From NCBI RefSeq assembly GCF_002161175.1, contig NZ_NFMA01000007.1, positions 1 through 64,000 on the forward strand: 64,000 bases of DNA, read 5' to 3'. Every line of letters starts with the position of its first letter. Position 1 is the stretch's first letter. Of this stretch, positions 15,486 to 25,698 are shown piece by piece. The notes under the pieces were generated by a model, which saw only the letters and a list, made by a program, of their open reading frames with translations, was not told the DNA's origin and ran no database searches. Position numbers and translations under genes: made by a program. Origin of the DNA: Flavonifractor sp. An100. Its GTDB lineage: Bacteria > Bacillota > Clostridia > Oscillospirales > Oscillospiraceae.

Positions 15486-17323
15486 TCCCCTTCGGGGAGA
15501 GCCTTGCTCTCCTCCAGGATATCCATAAACTCCTTGCCGGTGATGGTCTCGTGGTCGTAGAGGTATTGAGCCAGCTGGTGGAGCTTGGCCTCGTTAACCT
15601 TCAGAATGGACAGGGCCTTCTGTCGCTGCTCCTCCACCAGCTCCATCACCTTCTGGTCCACCTTGCTCTGGGTCTCGGGGGAGCAGGCTAGAGAGGCGTC
15701 GCCCCCCAGATACTGGTTGGACACGGTCTCCAGGGCCACCATACCGAACTCCTGGCTCATACCAAACCGGGACACCATGGACCGGGCCAGCTTGGTGGCC
15801 TGTTCAATGTCGTTGGAGGCGCCGGTGGTAATGGAGTGGAAGATGAGCTCCTCGGCAGCCCGGCCGCCGGTGTAGGTGCAGATCTTGTTGAGCAGTTCCT
15901 CCTTGGACATGAGGAAGTGGTCCCCGTCGTCCACCTGGAGGGTGTAACCCAGAGCGCCAGAGGTGCGGGGGATAATGGTGATCTTCTGCACAGGGGCGGA
16001 GTGGCTCTGCATGGCCGCCACCAGGGCGTGGCCGATCTCGTGGTAGGCCACAATCTTCTTCTCTTGGTCGGAGAGGACCCGGCTCTTCTTTTGGTAGCCG
16101 GCGATGACCACCTCTACGCTCTCCTGCAAATCCTCCTGGGTGGCAAACTGCCGGCCGGAGCGTACCGCCCGCAGGGCGGCCTCGTTGACGATGTTGGCCA
16201 GCTCTGCGCCCGAGGCACCGGCGGCGGTCTTGGCGATGGGCTCAAAGTCCACATCCTCTGCCAGACGGATCTTCCGGGCGTGGACCTTTAAAATGTCAAT
16301 GCGGCCCTGGAGATCGGGCAGCTCCACGGGGATGCGCCGGTCAAAACGGCCGGGGCGGAGCAGGGCGGGGTCCAGCGACTCGGGGCGGTTGGTGGCGGCC
16401 AGCACCACCACACCCTTAGAGCCGTCGAAGCCGTCCATCTCAGTGAGCAGTTGGTTCAGGGTCTGCTCCCGCTCGTCGTTGCCCATCATCTGGCCGTCCC
16501 GTTTTTTGCCGATGGTGTCGATCTCGTCAATGAACACAATGCAGGGGGCCTTTTCGTTGGCCTGCTTGAACAGGTCCCGGACCTTGGCCGCCCCCCGGCC
16601 CACGAACATCTCCACAAACTCGCTGCCCGCGATGGAGAAGAAGGGGACGTTGGCCTCTCCGGCCACCGCCTTGGCCAACAGCGTCTTGCCGGTGCCCGGA
16701 GGGCCCACCAGCAGGGCACCCTTGGGCAGCTTGGCTCCGATCTGGCGATACTTTTCTGGGTCGTGGAGGAAATCCACGATCTCCCGCAGCAGATCCTTGG
16801 CCTCCTCCTCGCCGGCCACATCGGAGAAGCGGATACCGGTGGAGGAGGGAACGTAGACCTTGGCTCCCGAGCCGCCTCCCATGCCGAACATCATGCCGTC
16901 GCTGCCGCCCATAGCCTTCTGCATCCGCTTGCGGATGAAGTAGCCGATGAGGAGGAAGGGCACCAGAGGCAGCACCCACCCCACCAGGATGGAGGTGAGC
17001 AGTCCGGGCTGAGTGTCAATGCGGTTGATGTCGCCGCCGTGGTCGTAGACCCGTTGGACCATATCGCTGTCGCTTTCAATGGCCACCGTCTTGTAGATGT
17101 TCTCCTTGGCCTTGTCGGTAAAGGTAATCTCTTCCCCTTCGATCTGAACCAGACCGATGTTGTCGTCATAGGTCATGGCCATAAAGGTGGAGTAGCTCAC
17201 CTCCTGCACCGGCTTTTCCAATACGGCGGGAAAAAATGTCATGTTCAGTACCATTAAAAGGAGCATGCCAATGAGATAGTAGAATATCAGCGGTCGCTTG
17301 GAGGGCTTTTTTACTTCTTGCAT
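15482..17323 (-). CDS. ftsH: ATP-dependent zinc metalloprotease FtsH
   Basis: The 613-residue protein has two N-terminal membrane segments (about 11-32 and 107-130) around a short extracytoplasmic domain, then an AAA+ module. Walker A is GPPGTGKT (207-214), Walker B IVFIDEID, and the second region of homology ends RPGRFDRRI. The protease zinc site is HEIGH near 428-432, where most FtsH proteins have HEAGH; the essential HExxH is intact. It degrades membrane and regulatory proteins. The ATG follows AAAAGGATGAGACGAG. It is transcribed divergently from the lipoprotein gene and is followed by the TPP-riboswitch transcript, whose promoter overlaps its stop. Confidence 0.97.
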   Translation of the reverse strand: MQEVKKPSKRPLIFYYLIGMLLLMVLNMTFFPAVLEKPVQEVSYSTFMAMTYDDNIGLVQIEGEEITFTDKAKENIYKTVAIESDSDMVQRVYDHGGDINRIDTQPGLLTSILVGWVLPLVPFLLIGYFIRKRMQKAMGGSDGMMFGMGGGSGAKVYVPSSTGIRFSDVAGEEEAKDLLREIVDFLHDPEKYRQIGAKLPKGALLVGPPGTGKTLLAKAVAGEANVPFFSIAGSEFVEMFVGRGAAKVRDLFKQANEKAPCIVFIDEIDTIGKKRDGQMMGNDEREQTLNQLLTEMDGFDGSKGVVVLAATNRPESLDPALLRPGRFDRRIPVELPDLQGRIDILKVHARKIRLAEDVDFEPIAKTAAGASGAELANIVNEAALRAVRSGRQFATQEDLQESVEVVIAGYQKKSRVLSDQEKKIVAYHEIGHALVAAMQSHSAPVQKITIIPRTSGALGYTLQVDDGDHFLMSKEELLNKICTYTGGRAAEELIFHSITTGASNDIEQATKLARSMVSRFGMSQEFGMVALETVSNQYLGGDASLACSPETQSKVDQKVMELVEEQRQKALSILKVNEAKLHQLAQYLYDHETITGKEFMDILEESKALPEGD

Positions 17324-17348
17324 CTCGTCTCATCCTTTTCTTCTAAAA

Positions 17349-17366
17349 CTGAGGCAGCGGCCTCAG
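17349..17366 (-). promoter_or_regulatory. hairpin in the ftsH leader
   Basis: CTGAGGC and GCCTCAG pair around a four-base loop, followed on the minus strand by TTTTAG, 26 bases before the ftsH start. It looks like a weak terminator or a translation-modulating hairpin. Confidence 0.35.
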
Positions 17367-17557
17367 ATTTGTTAAGGGGTTAATCATTATTCCAATCATA
17401 TCGGCAAGGGGGAAAAAAGTCTACGAGAGTATATGAATAAATTGTAGCCATTTTGTGAACGCCTCAACCCCAGCATTGACAGCCCTACCTCCGGGCGGAT
17501 AAAATGGGGCAAAAGGCTCAGGGGGCGAAGGCCGACCGGGCTGGGGGAGTGAAGGAA

Positions 17558-18631
17558 ATGAAGCGATGGATTCTGGCAGCTATAATCTTGGGTGTGGCGC
17601 TGTGCACCTCCTGTGGACTGATCGGCAAGCCTGCGGACGTGTCCAGCACGGGCACCCGCCCTCCTACGGCTGGGGAGCTACTTACCCCACCGGATGAAAG
17701 CTCCTCCTCCAGTTCTGCTGAGGAGGAGGTCCCCCCTCCCGATGTGGAGGTGAGCGCCCGGTGGCGGGGGGAGTACCGCTATGACGCCCAGGTGCTGGGC
17801 CAGAGTCTGGCTCAGCTGGCACAGAACAACGACATGACCGTCCTGGGCCGCTGGCCGGATGGGCGGGAGTATGTGGGGACCGAGGACACCTGTCTGCTCT
17901 TCTCCGGTCCCGCCCCTCAGAGCGGGTCGGTGTGCGCGGCGGTGGCCCTGGACCTGCATCAGGAGACCACAGTGACCCAGTTGCAGGAGGAGTGGGGGGA
18001 GAGCCTGGTGTTCTCGGAAACCGACCTGGTGGCCGGTCCCTGCTGGAAGGTGACCGACGGGGAGATGACCTACCGCTTCCGCACCGACGCCACGGGGATG
18101 TCCTTGACTGCGGCGGGCTCGGGCGGCAATCTGGTGCTGTCCCGGGACGACCTGGTGCCCCAGCGGCCCAGTGCCGACTGGCTCATCCCGGCCCGGACCT
18201 GGAGCAGCTACTGGGTGGAGCAGCCCGGCTCCCAGTGGGACAGCCTTCTCACCTATGCCCAGGCTCTCTCCACCGGCAACACCCCCTCGGGAGCCACGGA
18301 ACAGGCGGACGGGACCTATTTTGACCTCTTTTATGCCCTGCGTGGGGTGAAGGACCCCAGCACCGGGGTACAGTACCTGTCCTCGGGCGTGGAGGGGGAC
18401 CCCTGGGACAGCGTGGTGGTCCCTGCCTCCCTGGTATTGGGCACCTCTCTGCCCATGGACGCGGACCAGGTGCTGCAAACCCTGGACACTCCCTACTACT
18501 GGGGATCCTTCAATCTGGTGGGCTACTGGTTCTATCTGGACCAGTACGCCGTCTGCCTCACCTCCGATCTCCAGGGCCAGGTGGGGCCGGAGAACTACTT
18601 CTACATCCGCTGGGGCGATAACGCGGGGTAA
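17558..18631 (+). CDS. putative lipoprotein of unknown function
   Basis: The 357-residue protein begins MKRWILAAIILGVALCTSCG: a lipoprotein signal with the modified Cys probably at residue 19, although the lipobox is unusual (C at -3). A Ser/Thr/Pro- and Glu-rich linker follows (about 25-60), then two or more globular stretches without membrane segments. It should be anchored to the outer face of the membrane. No enzymatic motif is recognised. ATG 17558 follows GGGGGAGTGAAGGAA. It is divergent from ftsH and ends shortly before the asnS promoter. Sugar-binding or sensor roles are possible but unsupported. Confidence 0.8.
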   Translation: MKRWILAAIILGVALCTSCGLIGKPADVSSTGTRPPTAGELLTPPDESSSSSSAEEEVPPPDVEVSARWRGEYRYDAQVLGQSLAQLAQNNDMTVLGRWPDGREYVGTEDTCLLFSGPAPQSGSVCAAVALDLHQETTVTQLQEEWGESLVFSETDLVAGPCWKVTDGEMTYRFRTDATGMSLTAAGSGGNLVLSRDDLVPQRPSADWLIPARTWSSYWVEQPGSQWDSLLTYAQALSTGNTPSGATEQADGTYFDLFYALRGVKDPSTGVQYLSSGVEGDPWDSVVVPASLVLGTSLPMDADQVLQTLDTPYYWGSFNLVGYWFYLDQYAVCLTSDLQGQVGPENYFYIRWGDNAG

Positions 18632-18670
18632 TAATTTCCCTGTATTTTCGCTAGAAATCCGTCCCAGCCC

Positions 18671-18699
18671 TTGTAAACCCTTCCAAAAGGCAGTATAAT
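18671..18699 (+). promoter_or_regulatory. asnS promoter
   Basis: TTGTAA and a perfect TATAAT are separated by 17 bases, 72 bases upstream of the chosen asnS start. Confidence 0.75.
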
Positions 18700-18700
18700 A

Positions 18701-18728
18701 AAAGGAGCTCGGTTTTCCGGGCTCCTTT
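18701..18728 (+). terminator. hairpin between the lipoprotein gene and asnS
   Basis: AAAGGAGCTCGG pairs with CCGGGCTCCTTT (one G-T wobble) around a TTTT loop. It overlaps the expected asnS transcription start. With only TTT after it, it may be a weak terminator for the upstream gene or a 5' stabilising stem. Confidence 0.4.
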
Positions 18729-18770
18729 GTCACATCAGAAATACTTCAAGATATGGAGAGGATATATCCT

Positions 18771-20165
<1,395 letters not shown>

Positions 20166-20177
20166 ATTTAATTATGG

Positions 20178-20215
20178 AATGGCCCCCGGCGGAGAATCCG
20201 CCGGGGGCCATTTTC
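20178..20215 (+). terminator. asnS terminator
   Basis: A long perfect stem of about 15 bp (ATGGCCCCCGGCGGA with its complement) around GAA is followed by TTTTC. The minus-strand gene that follows ends at 20216, so the stem probably serves both strands. Confidence 0.9.
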
Positions 20216-20464
20216 TCACCAATCGTGGCGCGCTGTGTCCATTCCGTTGGCATAAAAAGCAGCTACAATCCGCTCAATTTTTTGATAACATTCCCTGTCA
20301 TTTAAGGCGGGGTCATTTAAAATCCCTTTGATCTTTTCTAATACACGCAGCGCATCCTGTTCTGCCTCATTTCTGGTTGCTTCCCAGGATTCATCCTTCA
20401 AATACTCTAACACCTTCCAGCCAATGGCCCGCGCATACAGTTCATCACGCACCGAATACTCCAT
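20216..20464 (-). CDS. small protein of unknown function, divergent from an HTH regulator
   Basis: The 82-residue soluble, helix-rich protein begins MEYSVRDELYARAIGWKV and is rich in Glu, Arg and Ala. AAGGAGGG sits five bases before ATG 20464. The open frame goes further upstream, but that part covers the promoter and operator. Base composition is clearly more AT-rich than the neighbouring genes, as for the adjacent regulator, which suggests a recently acquired pair. No domain is recognised; it could be the target or partner of the regulator, or one half of a toxin-antitoxin-like pair. Confidence 0.7.
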   Translation of the reverse strand: MEYSVRDELYARAIGWKVLEYLKDESWEATRNEAEQDALRVLEKIKGILNDPALNDRECYQKIERIVAAFYANGMDTARHDW

Positions 20465-20483
20465 CCGAACCCTCCTTATGGCC

Positions 20484-20512
20484 GTTATACCCGATATATC
20501 GGGAATATTCAA
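20484..20512 (-). promoter_or_regulatory. promoter with palindromic operator in its spacer
   Basis: On the minus strand TTGAAT and TATAAC are 17 bases apart. The spacer contains the perfect 14-bp palindrome CCCGATATATCGGG (20490-20503). A dimeric HTH regulator bound there would block RNA polymerase. The divergent HTH gene at 20559 is the obvious candidate. A TATAAT -10 for that gene lies at 20529-20534. Confidence 0.65.
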
Positions 20513-20558
20513 GATATCTTTCTCAAAATATAATGGAAATTGCAAGGAGGTGCTTCTT

Positions 20559-20765
20559 GTGATTTCCTATGCCCCGCTGTGGGAGACCATGCGGCGGAAA
20601 CAGATAACGACTTATACTCTCATCAAGGATTATCATTTCAGTCGGGGAACCTTAGATTCTCTCAAGCAGGGTCGGAACATCTCAACGGCCACTTTGGATG
20701 ACCTGTGTCGGATTTTGGACTGTCGTGTAGAGGATATCTTGGTTTATCTCCCAAAAGAACCATAA
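20559..20765 (+). CDS. Cro/C1-type HTH regulator
   Basis: A 68-residue protein that is essentially one Cro/C1-type helix-turn-helix domain: WETMRRKQITTYTLIKDYHFSRGTLDSLKQG, then ISTATLDDLCRILDCRVEDIL, the typical final helices. GTG 20559 follows AAGGAGGTG with ideal spacing; the longer frame uses no better site. It is divergent from the 82-residue gene, and the shared 94-base gap has a perfect palindrome, suggesting autoregulation. The AT-richer composition matches that of its divergent partner. Confidence 0.88.
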   Translation: MISYAPLWETMRRKQITTYTLIKDYHFSRGTLDSLKQGRNISTATLDDLCRILDCRVEDILVYLPKEP

Positions 20766-20766
20766 C

Positions 20767-20802
20767 AAGGGCGGACGCCAAATGGCGTCCGCCCTTTTCT
20801 TT
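20767..20802. terminator. bidirectional terminator
   Basis: A 14-bp stem AAGGGCGGACGCCA with its complement around AA is followed by TTTTCTTT. It separates the convergent HTH gene and the exported-protein gene, whose stop overlaps its end. Confidence 0.9.
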
Positions 20803-21706
20803 AAGGAATTTGGAACAGGTAGCTCACCTGGCTCCAGGTCTCTTCCACCAGGTGCCAGCTTGCCCTCACCTCATATACCTTCCCGTCCCCATTCTCCGGC
20901 ACCAACAGGTCGTAGCCGGACAGGCTGTCCACCTGCACTGGCTCCTCCTGGGTTTCCTGGGAGGGAGACCAGACCCACACCGACAGCTCATCGGGCGGGA
21001 CGGCAAACCGCAGCTCAAGCCCTTCCCCCGGCTGGACCGGAAGAACAGGCAGATCGGACCTCGCCAGAGGATGGGCGGCGTCGGCAATGGTACCCTCCAT
21101 CTCCTCCCCGCCCAGCCATACAAACCAGGAGTAGGAGCCCAGACGGGCAGTCACCTCTTTGCCTCCGGGGATGGCTACCGTGAGGGCGGGGGGCTCATTC
21201 AGCTTGGGGTCGCCCACCGGCTCTCCCTCTCCCACCACCAAAAAGCCCCGGGCGGCGTTTCCTGTAGCGGGCGGGACCGTGTTCCATGTCTCGCTCACCT
21301 CATAGATCCCCCGAAAATCCTCCGGCAGGGGGATGGTCAGTTCACGCTTTCCTCCCCCCTCATAGAGGGACACCGGCTCCCCTCCGCTGTCCGGGGTGCA
21401 GGACACCCTCACATGGCCGGGAGCCACGGGGTAGGACAGGGTAAGGGTCTCCACTCCCGCCCGGACATACACCACCGGCTGACGGGAGCGGACATAGGGG
21501 GCGGTGGGGACGTCGCCGTCGGCGTTGAAGGTGGCGGTGGGGCTGGTCCAATGGACGCTCCAACAGCCCACAGAGGTCCCCTCTCTCCCTGCGGATACGG
21601 TGAGGGCAGGCGGACCGTCCAGGGCGTACCGAGGCCCGGTCCACCACCACGCCGCCCCCAGCAGCACCAGGGCGGCCAGTGCCAGGAGCACCACTCGTTT
21701 CTTCAT
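20801..21706 (-). CDS. membrane-anchored or secreted two-repeat protein, unknown
   Basis: A 301-residue protein with an N-terminal hydrophobic segment (about 4-22, MKKRVVLLALAALVLLGAAWWW) that could be an uncleaved anchor. The rest is extracellular and beta-rich. Two related blocks are visible: PPALTVSAG followed by WSVHW near residues 32-54, and PPALTVAIPGG followed by SYSWFVWLGGEEM near 174-200, implying an internal duplication. The ATG follows AGGAGGGCGCTTCC. It stands alone between terminator-flanked neighbours. No enzymatic motif is recognised. Confidence 0.8.
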   Translation of the reverse strand: MKKRVVLLALAALVLLGAAWWWTGPRYALDGPPALTVSAGREGTSVGCWSVHWTSPTATFNADGDVPTAPYVRSRQPVVYVRAGVETLTLSYPVAPGHVRVSCTPDSGGEPVSLYEGGGKRELTIPLPEDFRGIYEVSETWNTVPPATGNAARGFLVVGEGEPVGDPKLNEPPALTVAIPGGKEVTARLGSYSWFVWLGGEEMEGTIADAAHPLARSDLPVLPVQPGEGLELRFAVPPDELSVWVWSPSQETQEEPVQVDSLSGYDLLVPENGDGKVYEVRASWHLVEETWSQVSYLFQIP

Positions 21707-21777
21707 GGAAGCGCCCTCCTTTCTCTCTTTCCCTCTAAGACGGAAAACGAGGGCAGCGGTTGCGCCGGCGAAAGAAC

Positions 21778-22716
21778 TTATTTCACCCGGTTGACCAGGG
21801 GTTCCCCCGCCAGGTAGCGGCGCAGGTTATCCTGGGCCATGCGGATGCAGGTCTTACGGGTGATCTCCAGACGCATCCCGCCGGCCACGTGGGGGGTGAT
21901 CAGCAGGTTGGGGATGTCCCACAGAGGGCTGTCCTCGGGCAGGGGCTCGGTCTCCACCACGTCCAGGGCGGCTCCCCACAGCTTGCCTCCCTCCATGGCC
22001 CGGACCAGGGCCTCCTGGTCCAGCACGGTGCCCCGGCCATCGCTGAGCAGGATGGCGTCGTCCTTCATCAACGCGATGCGTTCCTCATTCATCAGGTGGA
22101 CCGTCTGGGGGGAGTGGGGCAGCACCAGAGCCACCACATCGGCCTGGGGCAGCAGGGTATCCAGCTCCTCCATGGGAAAGACCTGGTCAAAGCCCTCCAC
22201 GTCTCCCGTTACCTTCCGCTTCACTCCCATGGTCTTAGCGCCCAGGCTTCGGCATCGGGCGGCAAAGTCGGAGCCGATGTGGCCGGCCCCCACTACCAAC
22301 ACCGTACTGCCAAATACCGCCTTCATGGCCCCCTCATCCTTCCACAGGTGGGCGCGCTGGTTATCCCGGTAGGTGGGCAGGCGGCGGCACAGGGCCAGAA
22401 GACTGGCCAGCATATGCTCGGCCACACTCAGGCTGTTGGAGCCGCTGGAGGAGGTAAACAGCGCCCCCTGGGGCAAAATTCCATCCCCCATGTACTCATC
22501 GGTCCCCGCCCACATGGTCTGAAACCACTTCAGATTTTTGGCCGTGGCCAAGTCCCGGGGCCGGGGCCAGCCGAAGATAATTGTGGCAGCGGCCAGCTGT
22601 TCGGGAGTAACCGTGCGCCGCCCGGCATAGACGTGGGTGGCCTGGGGAGCGATGGCTTCAAATTCCTGTTTTTCCTCCTCGTTCACCGGGAGCATGTTCA
22701 GAATGTAGTCGGACAT
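21778..22716 (-). CDS. D-2-hydroxyacid dehydrogenase
   Basis: The 312-residue NAD(P)-dependent D-2-hydroxyacid dehydrogenase has a Rossmann dinucleotide site VLVVGAGHIGSDFAARCRSLG (GxGxxG), LPHSPQTVHLMNEERIALMKDDAILLSDGRGTVLDQEAL, and the catalytic PLWDIPNLLITPHVAG with His near the end. Arg and Glu catalytic residues are probably in the SDGRG and VETEP segments. It could reduce hydroxypyruvate, glyoxylate or another 2-oxoacid. Two starts are plausible: ATG 22716 (GAGGGAACGCCCC upstream), chosen here, and ATG 22752 (GAGAGGGA upstream). Divergent from recG. Confidence 0.88.
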   Translation of the reverse strand: MSDYILNMLPVNEEEKQEFEAIAPQATHVYAGRRTVTPEQLAAATIIFGWPRPRDLATAKNLKWFQTMWAGTDEYMGDGILPQGALFTSSSGSNSLSVAEHMLASLLALCRRLPTYRDNQRAHLWKDEGAMKAVFGSTVLVVGAGHIGSDFAARCRSLGAKTMGVKRKVTGDVEGFDQVFPMEELDTLLPQADVVALVLPHSPQTVHLMNEERIALMKDDAILLSDGRGTVLDQEALVRAMEGGKLWGAALDVVETEPLPEDSPLWDIPNLLITPHVAGGMRLEITRKTCIRMAQDNLRRYLAGEPLVNRVK

Positions 22717-22795
22717 GGGGCGTTCCCTCACTTTCGTTTGAATTGTCTCCATTATACTTCCCTCTCCGCCTGCTGGCAAGGCTCTGTCCTTCGCC

Positions 22796-22824
22796 TTTAC
22801 TCGCCCCCAGATTTATGCTAAAAT
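22796..22824 (+). promoter_or_regulatory. recG promoter
   Basis: TTTACT and TAAAAT are 17 bases apart with a TGC extended -10 element, as at 1846-1874. The recG start is 36 bases downstream. Confidence 0.55.
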
Positions 22825-22859
22825 ATTGGTTTAGATCGGTCAGACGAGGAGGTGCTCCC

Positions 22860-24956
22860 ATGTCCATTTCTCTGGATACCCCGGTCATCCAGCTCCCCGG
22901 CGTGGGGGAGGCCCGGTCCAAAAAGCTGGAGAAGCTGGGCCTGACCCGCTGCGGCGATCTGCTGGCCTACTACCCCCGGGACTATGAGGACCGGCGGCAG
23001 ATGTACACCATCCGCCAGGCTCCTCTGGAGGGGCGGGTGTGCATCCGGGCCATGGCCGCCGAGCACCCCCGCAAAGCCCGCATCCGAAAGGGACTGGAAC
23101 TAGTGCAGCTGAAGGTGGTGGACCACACCGGCGCCCTCCACCTCACCTTCTTTAACCAGGGGTATGTGGAAAAGGCCCTCCGGGCGGGGGAGGAGTACAT
23201 CTTCTTCGGCACCGTGGAGGAGCAGGGCCGCCGCCGCTCCATGGTCAACCCCATCTTCGAGCGGGTAGGGAAGCAGGACTTCACCGTCTGCATCATGCCC
23301 ATCTACCGCCTGACGGCGGGGATCAGCAACCACCTGCTGGCCTCCCTCACCCGCCAGTGTCTGCCCTGCGCCGCCCAGATGGCGGACAGCCTGCCCCCAT
23401 CGGTGCGGCAGCGCTACCGCCTGGCCTCGTCGGAATTTGCCCTGCAAGCCATCCACTTTCCCCCCGACGAGGAGTCTTTGGATCTGGCCCGGCGGAGGCT
23501 GGCCTTTGAGGAGCTGTTCTATCTGTCGGCCGGCCTGACCTTTTTAAAGGGACGCCGGGAGACCTTAGGGGCGGGCTGCGCCATTCCCACACCACCCTGG
23601 GATGACTTTGCCGCCCTGCTCCCCTTCCAGCCCACCGACGCCCAGCGCCGGGTGATGAAGGAGGTGGCCTTTGATATGGCCTCGGGCCGACCCATGAACC
23701 GCCTGGTCCAGGGAGACGTGGGCTCCGGTAAAACCGCCGTGGCCGCCTACGCCGCCTTTCTTTCCGCCCGGGCGGGATATCAAACCGCCCTCATGGCCCC
23801 CACCGAGGTGTTGGCCGAGCAGCACTACCGCTCCCTGTCCGCCCTCCTCGCCCCTGCCGGGATACGGGTGGGCCTGCTCACCGGCGCCCTCACCCCCAAG
23901 GAGAAGCGGGGGCTCCATCAGGCCCTGGCGGAGGGGACCATCGACCTGGCCGTGGGGACCCAGGCTCTTCTATCCCAGGGCGTCTCCTTCCACCGTCTGG
24001 CCCTCATCGTGGCCGACGAGCAACACCGCTTCGGAGTGGCCCAGCGGGCCGCTCTGGCGGGGAAATCGGAGACCGGAGGCATGCCGCCCCCCCATGTGCT
24101 GGTCATGTCCGCCACTCCCATCCCCCGCACCCTGGCCCTCATCATCTACGGGGATTTGGACGTCTCCGTCATCGACCAGCTGCCCCCCGGCCGTACCCCG
24201 GTGGAGACCTACGTGGTCCGGGAGGACAAACGGCAGCGGATGTACAATTTCGTCCGCCGCCAGGTAGCGGAGGGGCGGCAGGTGTATATCGTCTGCCCCG
24301 CCGTGGAGGAGAACCCCGACGCCGCCCTGCCTGGGGAGGAATCCCCCGCTCTCAATCTGAAAGCGGTGAAGACCTACGCCCAACAGCTCCAGACCCAGGT
24401 GTTTCCGGAGCTGACCGTGGGCGTGCTCCACGGCAAGATGCGCCCCCGGGAAAAGGAGGCGGTGATGGCCGCCTTTGGCCGGGGAGACATCCAGGTGCTG
24501 GTATCCACCACGGTCATTGAGGTGGGGGTGGACGTGCCCAACGCCTCCCTGATGATCGTGGAAAATGCCGACCGCTTCGGTCTCAGCCAGCTCCATCAGC
24601 TCCGGGGCCGGGTGGGCCGGGGCAAGCACCAGTCCTACTGCGTCCTCATCACCGCCACCCGAAATGTGGAGGCCATGGGCCGGCTGCGCACCCTGGCCTC
24701 CACCACCGACGGCTTCCGGATCTCCGAGGAGGACTTGAAGCTGCGGGGCCCCGGCGACTTTTTCGGCAACCGCCAGCACGGCCTGCCCCAGATGAAGCTG
24801 GCCGACCTGACGGGGGACATGCGCCTGCTCCGGCAGGCCCAGCAGGCCGCCCGGGAGCTGCTAGAGGAGGACCCCACCCTGTCCCGCGTGGAAAACGCCC
24901 CCGTGCGGGAGCGGGTGCGGCGGCTATTTGCCGATACCCCGGATATTTTCAACTGA
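22860..24956 (+). CDS. recG: ATP-dependent DNA helicase RecG
   Basis: A 698-residue helicase. The N-terminal wedge/OB domain (about 1-250) begins LDTPVIQLPGVGEARSKKLEKLG. Helicase motifs follow: GDVGSGKT (Walker A), ADEQHRFG (DEQH box), VLVMSATPIPRTLAL (motif III), VGVDVPNASLMIVENADRFGLSQLHQLRGRVGRG (motifs V-VI). RecG remodels stalled forks and branched DNA. ATG 22860 follows GACGAGGAGGTG. The C_GCxxG_C_C gene follows after 48 bases. Confidence 0.98.
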   Translation: MSISLDTPVIQLPGVGEARSKKLEKLGLTRCGDLLAYYPRDYEDRRQMYTIRQAPLEGRVCIRAMAAEHPRKARIRKGLELVQLKVVDHTGALHLTFFNQGYVEKALRAGEEYIFFGTVEEQGRRRSMVNPIFERVGKQDFTVCIMPIYRLTAGISNHLLASLTRQCLPCAAQMADSLPPSVRQRYRLASSEFALQAIHFPPDEESLDLARRRLAFEELFYLSAGLTFLKGRRETLGAGCAIPTPPWDDFAALLPFQPTDAQRRVMKEVAFDMASGRPMNRLVQGDVGSGKTAVAAYAAFLSARAGYQTALMAPTEVLAEQHYRSLSALLAPAGIRVGLLTGALTPKEKRGLHQALAEGTIDLAVGTQALLSQGVSFHRLALIVADEQHRFGVAQRAALAGKSETGGMPPPHVLVMSATPIPRTLALIIYGDLDVSVIDQLPPGRTPVETYVVREDKRQRMYNFVRRQVAEGRQVYIVCPAVEENPDAALPGEESPALNLKAVKTYAQQLQTQVFPELTVGVLHGKMRPREKEAVMAAFGRGDIQVLVSTTVIEVGVDVPNASLMIVENADRFGLSQLHQLRGRVGRGKHQSYCVLITATRNVEAMGRLRTLASTTDGFRISEEDLKLRGPGDFFGNRQHGLPQMKLADLTGDMRLLRQAQQAARELLEEDPTLSRVENAPVRERVRRLFADTPDIFN

Positions 24957-25004
24957 GCACCCTCATTCCATTGCCATGCCAATCAACAAAGGAGGAATTT
25001 TCCC

Positions 25005-25394
25005 ATGTCCCATATGGAACACACCCAGGCCCTCCGGGCCAACACCCAGGTTCACTTTAACTGCTTTCAGTCTGTTGTCGTTCCCTTTGCTAAAGAGCTG
25101 GGCCTCACTCAGGAGCAGGCCTACGCCCTGGGCGCCCACTTCGGCTCCGGTATGCGCCACGGAGCCACCTGCGGTGCTCTGTCCGGCGCTCTTCTGGTGC
25201 TGGGCGGACTTGGCTACGACGAGCACCAGGCCGCCCAGTTCATTCGGGACTTCCGGGAGTCCCACGGTGCCACCGACTGCGCCACCCTCCTGAAGGCCTC
25301 TCACGATCGGGGTGAGGTGAAAAAGGCCCACTGTGACGGGTTGGTCTATGAGATGGTTCAGGCCCTGGATGCTCTTTTGGAGCAAAAGAGCTGA
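25005..25394 (+). CDS. C_GCxxG_C_C family protein
   Basis: The 129-residue protein has the family's conserved Cys pattern: FNCFQSV near the N-terminus, GATCGALSGALLVLGG in the middle, then TDCATLL and AHCDGLV. The family has been linked to redox or metal binding in anaerobes, but its function is not established. ATG 25005 has AAAGGAGGAATTTTCCC upstream. It probably shares recG's transcript and ends at a strong terminator. Confidence 0.88.
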   Translation: MSHMEHTQALRANTQVHFNCFQSVVVPFAKELGLTQEQAYALGAHFGSGMRHGATCGALSGALLVLGGLGYDEHQAAQFIRDFRESHGATDCATLLKASHDRGEVKKAHCDGLVYEMVQALDALLEQKS

Positions 25395-25396
25395 AA

Positions 25397-25438
25397 AAAC
25401 CACGTAAGGGTGCCCGAATGGGCACCCTTACGTGGTTT
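25397..25438 (+). terminator. terminator after recG and the C_GCxxG_C_C gene
   Basis: A perfect 19-bp inverted repeat (CCACGTAAGGGTGCCC and complement, extended by AAA/TTT) with a GAAT loop, ending in TTT. Confidence 0.88.
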
Positions 25439-25698
25439 GATCTGGAAGGATGGATGAAAAAGGAATGATCACGAACAAGAGCTCTTCCTTCTTCGGTACT
25501 CCGGTAAGAGCGGCAGCCGGAATATCGTTAAATTTTTAACCCTTGCTCTGGTAATGACTTTACCACCCGGGGCATGGAAATACCATCCCCAATTTCATTA
25601 TAAACGATATAGCCAAATTGTTATATTATTATTTTAGTGTCCAAACCCCGCTTTTCTCCCCTTACAGGGTTGGGTTTGGCCGGACAGGAGGAACCCCT
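25439..25698 (+). other. AT-rich intergenic stretch before mutY
   Basis: The 260 bases are AT-richer than their surroundings. They hold a small imperfect hairpin near 25574-25590 and several T/A-rich runs, but no promoter of convincing spacing, no coding frame and no recognised RNA. The longest mutY frame enters this stretch without a ribosome site. Confidence 0.4.

Noticed and set aside
18753-18770. Upstream in-frame ATG for asnS
   Set aside because: It lacks a ribosome site, while GGAGAGG between the two ATGs fits the second one.
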